This document shows, one piece after another, positions 1-6,490 of a DNA stretch of 6,539 nucleotides (positions within the stretch are counted from its first letter, which is position 1; each line of letters begins with the position of its first letter). The stretch is from SAR86 cluster bacterium (GTDB lineage: Bacteria; Pseudomonadota; Gammaproteobacteria; Pseudomonadales; Azotimanducaceae), in NCBI GenBank assembly GCA_013204195.1, contig JABMOJ010000221.1, forward strand, positions 1-6,539, given 5' to 3'. The notes below the pieces were generated by a model. It saw only the letters and a program-made list of their open reading frames with translations, was not told the origin of the DNA and ran no database searches. The translations under genes were made by a program, and so were the position numbers.

Positions 1-2
1 CC

Positions 3-1424
3 TTGATACAGCCATTAGCTTCGGCATTATCGGCATTCGTCTTCTACCCGGTTGACCTGCTTGGCCAGCCCTTCCCCCTAATTGTCATGTGGCTGGGCGT
101 GGCTGCGGTCTTTTTTACGCTTTATATGGGCTTCATCAATATTCGCGGCTTCGGCCTGGCACTGCGTCATATTCGGGGTCACTTTCACAACCCCAGTGCG
201 CGCGGCGAAATTTCGCATTTCCAGGCAGTCGCGACTGCCATCTCAGGCACGGTGGGGGTTGGTAATATCGGCGGGGTTGCTGTTGCCATTGTCATCGGTG
301 GCCCAGGAGCGGCCTTTTGGTTGTTCATCGCTGGTTTTCTCGCCATGTCCACTAAACTGGTGGAGTGCACACTAGGCGTTAAGTATCGCCGTCATAATGA
401 TGACGGCTCGGTGTCAGGTGGGCCGATGTATTATCTCGAGCACTATATGGTGGTTCGCGGCTTACCACGGCTGGGCAAATTACTCGGGGGGTTCTATGCG
501 CTGTCTTTGGTGATAGGCTGCCTGGGTATCGGCAACATGTTTCAGTCCAACCAAGCTTACGTCCAATTTGTGACTATCACCGGTGGTGAGGCGAGTTTTT
601 TTGCTGACAAAGGCTGGCTCTTCGGCCTACTGATTGCTGCCACTGTGGGCGTCGTGATCATAGGTGGCATTCGCTCTATAGCCCGCGTCGCCGGCTATGT
701 CGTACCGTTTATGGCGTTGCTCTATACGTTCTCCGCGCTGCTCATCATTGCCATGAGCTACGAGCAAGTCCCGGCGGCACTCTATTTGATCGTCTCCAGC
801 GCATTCAATATGGAGAGCGCTACAGGGGGCATGGTTGGTGCCATTATTGTTGGCTTTCAACGCGCTCTTTTTTCTAACGAGGCAGGCTTAGGCTCAGCCT
901 CAATCGCCCATTCGGCGGTGAAGACTCATGAACCTGCCTCGGAGGGGCTAGTGTCGCTGCTGGAACCCTTTATCGACACAGTGGTTATTTGCAGCCTGAC
1001 ATCCCTGGTGATCGTTACTACCGCCTACCCAAATGGCCTTATGGATGGCGGCCTAGAAGGTATCGCTCTGACATCCGCGGCCTTCGCGCACCATATCAGT
1101 TGGGCGCCGTATCCGCTGGCACTAGCCGCGTTGCTGTTTGCATTTTCCACCAGCATCGCCTGGTCTTATTACGGCCTTAAGGGTTGGACCTACTTGTTTG
1201 GCGAAGCCCCCTTGGTGCAGATACTTTTCAAACTTATCTTCTGCAGCTTTATCGCCCTGGGTTGCATGGTGCAACTGTCAGCAGTACTAGAGTTTTCCGA
1301 TGCGATGGTGTTTTTAATCGCCATTCCAAACTTGTTGGGCCTGTACCTATTCGCCCCTGAAGTAAAACGCGACGTCAACGACTACCTACGCCGCATCCGT
1401 GCTGGGCAAGTACACCTCGCCTGA
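3..1424 (+). CDS. Sodium:alanine/glycine symporter (AGCS family), probably 5'-truncated by the window edge
   Basis: This encodes an inner-membrane secondary transporter that would import a small neutral amino acid (alanine or glycine in characterised members) with Na+ or H+. The 473 visible residues are mostly hydrophobic, with many membrane segments. Family motifs are clear: SGTVGVGNIGGVAVAI near residues 81-96, followed by GGPGAAFW and a TKLVE...GVKYR stretch to about 129. GGPMYYL lies at 139-145. GFQRALFSNEAGLGSASIAH at 284-303 is the most diagnostic block. PFIDTVVICSLT lies at 322-333 and FSTSIAWSYYG at 381-391. The stop is TGA at 1422-1424. The reading frame is open to the window edge and the first usable codon is a TTG at base 3 with no visible ribosome site. 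The true start is therefore probably upstream, and members of this subgroup often have a longer N-terminus. The gene converges on thrS across about 286 bp. The family call is firm, but the exact substrate is inferred. Confidence 0.9.
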   Translation: MIQPLASALSAFVFYPVDLLGQPFPLIVMWLGVAAVFFTLYMGFINIRGFGLALRHIRGHFHNPSARGEISHFQAVATAISGTVGVGNIGGVAVAIVIGGPGAAFWLFIAGFLAMSTKLVECTLGVKYRRHNDDGSVSGGPMYYLEHYMVVRGLPRLGKLLGGFYALSLVIGCLGIGNMFQSNQAYVQFVTITGGEASFFADKGWLFGLLIAATVGVVIIGGIRSIARVAGYVVPFMALLYTFSALLIIAMSYEQVPAALYLIVSSAFNMESATGGMVGAIIVGFQRALFSNEAGLGSASIAHSAVKTHEPASEGLVSLLEPFIDTVVICSLTSLVIVTTAYPNGLMDGGLEGIALTSAAFAHHISWAPYPLALAALLFAFSTSIAWSYYGLKGWTYLFGEAPLVQILFKLIFCSFIALGCMVQLSAVLEFSDAMVFLIAIPNLLGLYLFAPEVKRDVNDYLRRIRAGQVHLA

Positions 1425-1470
1425 CAAGCCTGAAGAGAACTTACTGATTTGATTATTTACACAGAACTGT

Positions 1471-1518
1471 TCCCGATAGTTAGTCGGTTTGCTGTTACGG
1501 GGGAGACTAACAGAGGGA
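1471..1518. repeat. Stem-loop downstream of the symporter gene
   Basis: GTTAGTC (1479-1485) and GACTAAC (1505-1511) form a perfect 7-bp stem around a 19-nt loop. An outer TCCC (1471-1474) and GGGA (1515-1518) can add four pairs beyond a small internal loop. It begins 46 nt after the symporter stop, where a transcript end would be expected. The sequence after it on the plus strand has no T-run. It may be a 3'-end stabilising or Rho-dependent end structure. Stems of this length can also arise by chance. Confidence 0.35.
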
Positions 1519-1637
1519 CTATAGTGCCAGATTCAGCTTTGGGCCTGACGAGACATATTGATCACCATCCACGGTTAAGTAATGTCTGGCACCGAGACAC
1601 ATAGCGGCTGACCAACCGAATGCCATCATGCTGAATC

Positions 1638-1676
1638 AGGGAGAGCCTACTTAATACCATTAAGTAGACTCTCCCT
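1638..1676. repeat. Long near-perfect stem-loop downstream of thrS
   Basis: Two 18-nt arms, 1638-1655 and 1659-1676, flank a 3-nt loop. Seventeen of 18 positions are Watson-Crick pairs. The one exception is a C-A mispair in plus-strand RNA but a U-G wobble in minus-strand RNA, so the hairpin is fully paired only in the thrS-sense transcript. It begins 34 nt after the thrS stop. On the minus strand it is followed by GATTCAGCATG, not by a U-run. It most likely marks or protects the thrS mRNA 3' end, but a small palindromic mobile element is also possible. No second copy is in the window. Confidence 0.75.
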
Positions 1677-1710
1677 ACATACCGTACCTACCGGGCAAGG
1701 GCTGCTAACG

Positions 1711-3627
1711 TCAGGCAACTCGTCCCATTTTTTCGACTTCAACTTGTAGTAGCTGTGAAAAATCTTCTACCGACATGGAGCCCAAATCATCACCATTGCG
1801 AGCGCGGACTGCGATTTCACCATTTTCGACTTCACGATCACCGATGACGATCAGGTAAGGCACGCGCTGAATCGTGTGCTCGCGAATTTTGAAGCCGATC
1901 TTCTCATTTCTTAAATCTGACTCGACTCGAAAGCCTTTTTTATTCAAGGCGCCAAGCACGGTGCCGCAATATTCTGACTGGCTGTCGGTGATATTCAACA
2001 CCACCGCCTGAACCGGCGCGAGCCAGGCAGGCATCTCACCGGCGAAATTCTCGATCAAAATACCAATAAAGCGCTCAAAGGAACCCAACATGGCTCGATG
2101 CAGCATCACCGGTACCTGGCGCGAACCGTCTTCGGCAACATACTGAGCATCCAGTCGCCCTGGCATCGAAAAATCCACCTGTATCGTGCCGCACTGCCAG
2201 ACTCGGCCAATACAGTCTTTCAGGGAGAATTCGATTTTAGGCCCATAAAAGGCGCCTTCACCGGGCAACAGGTCCCATTTAAGCGCTTTAGTATCCAGCG
2301 CGGTGGCCAGCGCGGCCTCCGCCTTGTCCCAATCCGCATCACTACCCACGCGCTGTTCTGGGCGGGTAGAGAGCTTAATAATAATCTCGTTAAACCCGAA
2401 GTCTCGGTAAACATCTTGAATAACATCAATAAAATCAATGACCTCTGACTGAATTTGACCTTCAGTACAGAATATATGGCCATCGTCTTGAACGAAAGAC
2501 CTGACCCGCATGATGCCTTGCAAGGTACCAGAAGGCTCATCTCGGTGGCAGCTGCCAAACTCTGACAGACGAATCGGCAGATCCCGATAACTTTTCAAAC
2601 CCTGATTGAACACCTGCACATGGCAGGGGCAGTTCATGGGCTTAATCGCATAGTGGCGGTTGTCGGTGTGCACAGAAAACATGCCGTCGCCAAATTTATC
2701 GGCGTGACCGGAACGCTCCCACAGCGACATATCTACCATTTGTGGCGTGCGGATCTCCTGGTAACCGTGCTGCTTCTGAACGCCACGAATATACTGCTCA
2801 ATGGTCTGCCAGATCTGCCAGCCTTTAGGATGCCAGAACACCATGCCCGGCGCTTCTTCCTGTGTATGGAACAAATCGAATTTCTTGCCGAGCTTGCGAT
2901 GGTCGCGCTTCTCTGCCTCTTCGAGCCTGAACAGATATTGCTTCAATGCCTTCTTGTCAGCCCAACAGGTGCCATAAATACGGGTCAACATGGCGTTGTT
3001 AGAGTCACCGCGCCAATAAGCGCCGGCCACCTTGGTTAACTTGAACGCCTGTAATTTGCCTGTGCTGGGCACATGGGGACCACGACACAGGTCGATAAAG
3101 TCGCCCTGCTGATAAAATGACAGATCCTGATTAGAGGGAATACCCTCGATAATCTCTACCTTGTAAGTCTCACCTTTGGCACGGAAAAACTCAACGGCCT
3201 CGTCCCGGGTCATCAAGGATCGGCTCACCGGCTGATTCTGGCTGGTAAGGTCCACCATTTTCTTTTCAATTTTTTCCAGATCTTCTGGCGTAAAGGGGCG
3301 TTCAAAGGCGAAGTCATAGAAGAAGCCGTCTTCGATCACGGGGCCAATAGTGACTTGCGCTGTGGGGAATAACTGCTGAACAGCCTGAGCCATCAAGTGT
3401 GCGCAAGAATGCCGCAGCACCTCCAGGCCATCATCGTCTTTGGCGGTGATGATAGAAACATGCGCGTCTTGCTCGATCAAATAGGACGTGTCGACGATTT
3501 CATCATTGATCTTGCCAGCCAGTGCGGCTTTTGCCAGACCGGTGCCGATGGATTCAGCGACTTGATAGATAGAGACAGGATGGTCGAAGTGTTTCTGGTT
3601 GCCGTCGGGCAAAGTGATTACGGGCAT
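1711..3627 (-). CDS. thrS: Threonyl-tRNA synthetase (ThrRS)
   Basis: This cytoplasmic class II synthetase charges tRNA-Thr with threonine and hydrolyses mischarged Ser-tRNA-Thr. Its 638 residues match the full-length bacterial form (642 in E. coli). A TGS domain covers about 1-62. The editing domain carries H73 and H77 in HSCAH, and C181 and H185 in CRGPH, so editing should be intact. The catalytic core spans about 245-530. The three zinc-site residues that hold threonine are C333 (in MNCPCH), H384 (in DDGHIF) and H510 (in MLHRAMLGS). Motif 2 follows [11 protein letters not shown], and motif 3 lies near 508-528. The anticodon-binding domain runs from about 535 to the end and includes [12 protein letters not shown] at 573-584. 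The ATG is preceded by GAGG at 3633-3636, and the N-terminus MPVITLPDG fits the family. Translation is probably self-repressed through the hairpin at 3646-3666. infC does not follow it. Confidence 0.99.
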   Translation of the reverse strand: MPVITLPDGNQKHFDHPVSIYQVAESIGTGLAKAALAGKINDEIVDTSYLIEQDAHVSIITAKDDDGLEVLRHSCAHLMAQAVQQLFPTAQVTIGPVIEDGFFYDFAFERPFTPEDLEKIEKKMVDLTSQNQPVSRSLMTRDEAVEFFRAKGETYKVEIIEGIPSNQDLSFYQQGDFIDLCRGPHVPSTGKLQAFKLTKVAGAYWRGDSNNAMLTRIYGTCWADKKALKQYLFRLEEAEKRDHRKLGKKFDLFHTQEEAPGMVFWHPKGWQIWQTIEQYIRGVQKQHGYQEIRTPQMVDMSLWERSGHADKFGDGMFSVHTDNRHYAIKPMNCPCHVQVFNQGLKSYRDLPIRLSEFGSCHRDEPSGTLQGIMRVRSFVQDDGHIFCTEGQIQSEVIDFIDVIQDVYRDFGFNEIIIKLSTRPEQRVGSDADWDKAEAALATALDTKALKWDLLPGEGAFYGPKIEFSLKDCIGRVWQCGTIQVDFSMPGRLDAQYVAEDGSRQVPVMLHRAMLGSFERFIGILIENFAGEMPAWLAPVQAVVLNITDSQSEYCGTVLGALNKKGFRVESDLRNEKIGFKIREHTIQRVPYLIVIGDREVENGEIAVRARNGDDLGSMSVEDFSQLLQVEVEKMGRVA

Positions 3628-3913
3628 ATCTTCCTCTTTTCAGTGGTGACCGGTACGAGGGGTCACATGGGGGTTTTGGTGCTGGGCTTTTATCGCTTTG
3701 GTTTACCTTACTGGATATTGTTAGATAGGTCATTAGCTGAGCTATTTCCCGGGATTGTTCGTCTATGGCGAAATGCTCGGGCGCCCCTTAGGGACTTATT
3801 TTACAAGCGCTAGCCTTTGCGAGTACTGTCGGGGCCGCATTGCCCGTCTCAGTGCTACCTAGTAGCGCTTGCCGGTTCGCATGTTTTTGCCTACGGCAAC
3901 AAACCTGCGTTAT
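3628..3913 (-). other. tRNA-Val trailer and thrS 5' leader
   Basis: These 286 bases lie between the tRNA-Val CCA end and the thrS ATG. Besides the operator, in minus-strand order, they hold a hairpin just after the tRNA (3904-3883, TTGCC/GGCAA plus GTTT/AAAC with one bulge) and a hairpin at 3869-3851 (GCTAC/GTAGC core). CAAGCGCTA (3871-3863) is the inverted copy of TAGCGCTTG (3812-3804), so pairing between them would compete with the 3869-3851 hairpin. A further hairpin at 3745-3725 (ATAG/CTAT plus TCA/TGA across a C-C mismatch) could be an upstream operator domain. None of these ends in a U-run. A possible -10-like TAAAAT lies near 3801, but I see no good -35. The thrS promoter is not identified. 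Confidence 0.55.
3646..3666 (-). promoter_or_regulatory. Putative thrS translational operator: tRNA-Thr anticodon-arm mimic
   Basis: On the minus strand GTGACC (3666-3661) and GGTCAC (3651-3646) form a perfect 6-bp stem around the 9-nt loop CCTCGTACC. The middle seven bases, CUCGUAC, read like a tRNA anticodon loop: U at the position of U33, CGU as anticodon (a threonine anticodon), then a purine. CGU lies at -30 to -28 from the ATG. The stem ends at -19 and the Shine-Dalgarno GAGG is at -9 to -6, so bound protein could block the ribosome. E. coli ThrRS is known to repress its own mRNA by binding a leader stem-loop with an anticodon-like CGU. That this hairpin does the same is inference. Confidence 0.7.
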
Positions 3914-3990
3914 TGGTGGGAGTGGACGGATTCGAACCGTCGACCCTCGCCTTGTCGAGGCGATGCTCTAACCAACTGAGCTACACTCCC
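3914..3990 (-). tRNA. tRNA-Val, anticodon GAC, encoded CCA, atypical C33
   Basis: The 77-nt gene folds as a full cloverleaf. The acceptor stem is GGGAGTG with CACTCCC, the D arm GCTC/GAGC, the anticodon stem TCGCC/GGCGA, and the T arm GACGG-TTCGAAT-CCGTC. The discriminator is A, followed by an encoded CCA (3916-3914). The anticodon loop is TCGACAA, giving anticodon GAC at 3956-3954, which reads the valine codons GUC and GUU. The A73 discriminator agrees with valine identity. The base before the anticodon is C (plus-strand G at 3957), where U33 is nearly universal in elongator tRNAs. Shifting the loop to restore U33 breaks the anticodon stem. No obvious promoter lies directly upstream, so it might be cut from a longer uvrB-side transcript. 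Confidence 0.95.
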
Positions 3991-4007
3991 TTATTCTTCG
4001 ACTTACC

Positions 4008-4033
4008 GCCAATTGACAGCGCCAATTGACAGC
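4008..4033. repeat. Perfect 13-bp tandem duplication upstream of tRNA-Val
   Basis: GCCAATTGACAGC occurs twice head to tail (4008-4020 and 4021-4033) with no mismatch. It sits 18 bp upstream of the mature tRNA-Val 5' end, in the region that would hold its promoter or 5' leader. On the plus strand each copy contains TTGACA, a perfect -35 hexamer, but no fitting -10 follows and no plus-strand gene starts nearby. It is probably a recent slippage duplication. A role as paired protein-binding sites cannot be excluded. Confidence 0.9.
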
Positions 4034-4088
4034 GCTAGTTAACGTGTCACATGCGTGGTAGTGACATGAGTCGCTGCTGGCATCCCGC

Positions 4089-4109
4089 GGCCTGCGCACA
4101 ATGCAGGCC
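4089..4109 (-). terminator. GC-rich hairpin downstream of uvrB, possible transcript end
   Basis: GGCCTGC (4089-4095) and GCAGGCC (4103-4109) make a perfect 7-bp GC-rich stem with a 7-nt loop. Two further pairs can form beyond one mismatch. It lies about 155 nt after the uvrB stop and about 100 nt before tRNA-Val. No U-run follows on either strand, so it is not a standard factor-independent terminator. It may help stop or stabilise the uvrB transcript, but this is a guess. Confidence 0.3.
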
Positions 4110-4264
4110 TCGCAGGCTGACTAGCCAAGCGCGCGTAATGTAGCAGGAATTAATCCCTGGCACCAGCCTGAATGGGGGACTTGGCGGAATTTTGCCAAAT
4201 TCGCACGTCGATGATTCATTTTCCTCACAATAGCGCCAAAAAACCTATTAGCGGCAAATACTTC

Positions 4265-6271
4265 CTAGCTATTGACGAATTGCTGGCGGAGCTCTTCGAT
4301 CCGGTCGCGCAATTGCGCCGCTTCCTCAAAAGCCAGGTTTTTTGCCGCCTGAAACATGGACTTTTCAAGGCTGGCCATTTGCTTTTCAAGCTCAGCCGGC
4401 GTCAATATTTCCGCGGCATAACGACCTTTACCCTCTGCCACCTTATTTTTCTTATTCCGAGCAGATTCCCGCGCGCCTTCCATAATATCGGTCACCAGCC
4501 GTCTGACGCCGAAGGGGGTGATATTGTGTTTCAGGTTATGGGCTGCCTGGTGCTCTCGACGGCGGTCGGTTTCACTAATAGCACGGCGCATGGAGTCGGT
4601 CATCTTGTCAGCATAAAGTATCGCCCTGCCCTCCAAGTGCCGGGCTGCTCGGCCGATAGTCTGAATCAGCGAGCGCTCAGAGCGCAGGAAGCCTTCTTTG
4701 TCACTATCCAGTATCGCCACCAAGGACACCTCGGGCATATCCAAACCTTCGCGCAGCAGATTAATGCCCACCAACACATCGAACTCACCCAGACGCAAGT
4801 CACGAATGATCTCAACCCGCTCGACAGTATCAATATCTGAGTGGAGATAACGCACTCGCACGCCATTGTCATCGAGAAAATCGGTCAAGTCCTCGGCCAT
4901 GCGTTTAGTCAGCGTCGTAATCAACACACGCTCGTCCTTGGCCGCGCGAATTCTGATCTCGCCGAGGACATCGTCAACCTGAGTCTGGGCCGGGCGAACT
5001 TCAATGATCGGATCCAGCAAACCCGTGGGTCGGACCAATTGATCCACTACCTGGCCAGAATGCTCAGCTTCGTAGTTCCCCGGCGTCGCCGACACAAAGA
5101 TCATCTGTGGGGCGTTCTTCTCCCATTCATCAAACCGCATCGGCCGATTATCCAGCGCACTGGGCAGCCGAAAGCCGAAGTTCACCAAGGTTTCTTTGCG
5201 AGAACGGTCACCCTTATACATGGCACCCAACTGCGAGATGCTCACATGAGACTCATCCACCACCAGCAAGGCATCATCCGGTAGATAGTCATATAAAGTC
5301 GGTGGCGACTCACCGGGTGCTCGGCCAGACAAATAGCGCGAATAGTTCTCGATACCGTTGCAGTAACCCAGCTCTTTGATCATCTCCAGGTCATAGCGGG
5401 TTCGTTGTTCGAGGCGCTGAGCCTCCACCAGCTTGTTATTTTCTTTGAGATAACGCAGACGCTCATCCAGCTCGTCTCGAATGTAATCAATCGCCTTTTC
5501 CATGGTTTCTCGTGGCGTCACATAGTGCGATTTCGGAAAGATCGTCACCCGCGGAACGCGCCGCAGCACTTCACCGGTCAACGGATCAAAGTAAGCCAAC
5601 GACTCAATCTCGTCATCAAACAGCTCAACCCGAACCGCCTCTTTATCTGACTCTGCGGGAAAGATATCTATCACATCACCCCGCACGCGATAGGTGGCCC
5701 GGTGCAACTCGGTTTCATTCCGCGTGTATTGTAGTTCAGCCAAACGTCGCAGAATCCAACGCTGATCCACTCGATCGCCACGATCCAGATGCATCACCAT
5801 CTTTAAATAAGCACCCGGGTCGCCCAGACCATAAATCGACGAGACCGAGGCAACGACAATCGCGTCGCGACGCTCCAACAGCGCCTTAGTGGCCGATAGG
5901 CGCATCTGCTCGATATGCTCGTTGATGGCCGAGTCCTTTTCTATATAGGTATCGGAGGACGGCACGTAGGCCTCGGGCTGGTAGTAATCGTAATACGACA
6001 CGAAGTATTCCACCGCGTTATTCGGGAAAAACTCCTTGAACTCACCATACAATTGCGCGGCCAGGGTTTTGTTAGGTGCCATGATCAAGGTGGGGCGCTG
6101 AATGCGCTCGATCACGTTAGCGATAGTGAAGGTTTTACCCGAGCCCGTCACACCCAACAGGGTCTGCGACGCCAGCCCCGACTCAAGACCCTCCACCAGC
6201 TTTTCAATGGCGACCGGCTGGTCCCCCGCAGGCTGGTATTCCGAGTGAACTTTAAACTGGACTGAATTCAT
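4265..6271 (-). CDS. uvrB: Excinuclease ABC subunit B (UvrB)
   Basis: UvrB is the damage-verifying helicase-like subunit of nucleotide excision repair. UvrA loads it onto DNA, and it then recruits UvrC for incision. Its 668 residues compare with 673 in E. coli. The Walker A motif GVTGSGKT is at 40-47. The tyrosine-rich beta-hairpin that grips damaged DNA is near 93-117 and begins [12 protein letters not shown]. The DESH box is at 339-342, SATPGNYE at 394-401, and motif [10 protein letters not shown] at 537-544. The C-terminal UVR domain that contacts UvrC is at about 623-668 ([17 protein letters not shown]). All catalytic motifs are intact. The ATG at 6271 puts the conserved YQPAGDQP at residue 12, as expected. 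Its Shine-Dalgarno is weak (GGGT within ACGGGTAGT). The stop is TAG. It diverges from tRNA-Asn across 219 bp. I see no good LexA box upstream. Confidence 0.99.
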   Translation of the reverse strand: MNSVQFKVHSEYQPAGDQPVAIEKLVEGLESGLASQTLLGVTGSGKTFTIANVIERIQRPTLIMAPNKTLAAQLYGEFKEFFPNNAVEYFVSYYDYYQPEAYVPSSDTYIEKDSAINEHIEQMRLSATKALLERRDAIVVASVSSIYGLGDPGAYLKMVMHLDRGDRVDQRWILRRLAELQYTRNETELHRATYRVRGDVIDIFPAESDKEAVRVELFDDEIESLAYFDPLTGEVLRRVPRVTIFPKSHYVTPRETMEKAIDYIRDELDERLRYLKENNKLVEAQRLEQRTRYDLEMIKELGYCNGIENYSRYLSGRAPGESPPTLYDYLPDDALLVVDESHVSISQLGAMYKGDRSRKETLVNFGFRLPSALDNRPMRFDEWEKNAPQMIFVSATPGNYEAEHSGQVVDQLVRPTGLLDPIIEVRPAQTQVDDVLGEIRIRAAKDERVLITTLTKRMAEDLTDFLDDNGVRVRYLHSDIDTVERVEIIRDLRLGEFDVLVGINLLREGLDMPEVSLVAILDSDKEGFLRSERSLIQTIGRAARHLEGRAILYADKMTDSMRRAISETDRRREHQAAHNLKHNITPFGVRRLVTDIMEGARESARNKKNKVAEGKGRYAAEILTPAELEKQMASLEKSMFQAAKNLAFEEAAQLRDRIEELRQQFVNS

Positions 6272-6281
6272 ACTACCCGTT

Positions 6282-6297
6282 GCCCGCCCCTGCGGGC
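6282..6297 (-). promoter_or_regulatory. GC hairpin in the uvrB translation start region
   Basis: GCCCG (6297-6293) and CGGGC (6286-6282) on the minus strand form a perfect 5-bp GC stem with a 6-nt loop, CAGGGG. It spans -26 to -11 from the uvrB ATG, directly beside the weak ribosome site. If stable in the mRNA it could lower initiation. The loop also contains AGGGG, which resembles a displaced Shine-Dalgarno core, though it lies rather far from the ATG. The structure is seen directly; the effect is inferred. Confidence 0.4.
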
Positions 6298-6322
6298 TGA
6301 TCGAAATTGAGGACCCGGGGTC

Positions 6323-6350
6323 ATATTAACAGCACCGGCGTTCAGGCCAA
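6323..6350 (-). promoter_or_regulatory. Candidate sigma70 promoter for uvrB
   Basis: On the minus strand TTGGCC (6350-6345, 4 of 6 against TTGACA) is followed after 16 bp by TAATAT (6328-6323, 4 of 6 against TATAAT). It would start transcription about 45 nt before the uvrB ATG. It is the best pair I found upstream, but the match is moderate and other sites cannot be excluded. Confidence 0.35.
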
Positions 6351-6446
6351 ATGATACAGCAAATAGACACCATCTGGTGGCGACCTTCGGTATTGTCTGC
6401 GGATAAAGAAATCACACACTGAATTGCGTTTTAGGTGAGTTATTTA

Positions 6447-6475
6447 TTGACCGATCACGGAAGCCTCTATACAAT
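6447..6475 (+). promoter_or_regulatory. Strong sigma70-type promoter for tRNA-Asn
   Basis: TTGACC (6447-6452) and TACAAT (6470-6475), each 5 of 6 to consensus, are separated by an ideal 17 bp. The predicted start is near 6482, giving a leader of about 9 nt before the mature tRNA at 6491. The bases after the -10, TCGTGGC, are GC-rich, a trait often linked to growth-rate or stringent control of stable RNA promoters. Whether that control applies here is inference. Confidence 0.8.
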
Positions 6476-6490
6476 TCGTGGCTTCAATAT

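Larger units (their letters stand above)
1425..1710. other. Non-coding, hairpin-rich region between convergent genes
   Basis: This stretch separates the stop codons of the symporter (+) and thrS (-). It holds two inverted repeats, listed separately. It also has a looser pair in which CCAGATTCAGC at 1527-1537 is matched, 10 of 11, by the reverse complement of 1630-1640, bounding 114 bp. The only open frame noticed is a 36-codon one on the minus strand (1629 to 1519) with no Shine-Dalgarno sequence. There is no trace of infC, the usual gene after thrS in E. coli. No U-tract follows either hairpin, so neither is a classical terminator. Confidence 0.7.
3991..4264 (-). other. Non-coding region between uvrB and tRNA-Val
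   Basis: These 274 bases follow the uvrB stop codon. Apart from the tandem duplication and the GC hairpin, which are listed separately, they hold a weak inverted repeat TGTCAC (4045-4050) and GTGACA (4061-4066). There is also an AT-rich stem GAATTT/AAATTC at 4187-4202, and a T6 run on the minus strand about 20 nt after the uvrB stop with no strong hairpin before it. I see no gene and no convincing tRNA promoter. Confidence 0.6.

Noticed and set aside
1519..1629. A 36-codon minus-strand open frame beginning with two ATGs
   Set aside because: No Shine-Dalgarno precedes it, an in-frame stop lies just two codons upstream, and I recognise no family. Frames this short arise often by chance.
3817..4029. 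Plus-strand open frame across the tRNA-Val region
   Set aside because: It is antisense to a clear tRNA and has no recognisable protein features.
4013..4049. Plus-strand promoter using the TTGACA hexamers in the 13-bp repeat
   Set aside because: No acceptable -10 occurs at 16-18 bp from either copy, and no plus-strand gene follows before the convergent uvrB 3' end.
4089..4109. Factor-independent terminator for uvrB
   Set aside because: The stem is good, but no U-run follows on the minus strand, so it is kept only as a low-confidence hairpin.
4172..4840. Plus-strand open frame of 222 codons overlapping the uvrB 3' end
   Set aside because: It is a shadow frame antisense to uvrB, with no family resemblance and no reason to prefer it.
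6317..6332. LexA-like sequence upstream of uvrB on the minus strand
   Set aside because: Only the left half, CTGT, fits. The right half reads CCCC instead of ACAG.
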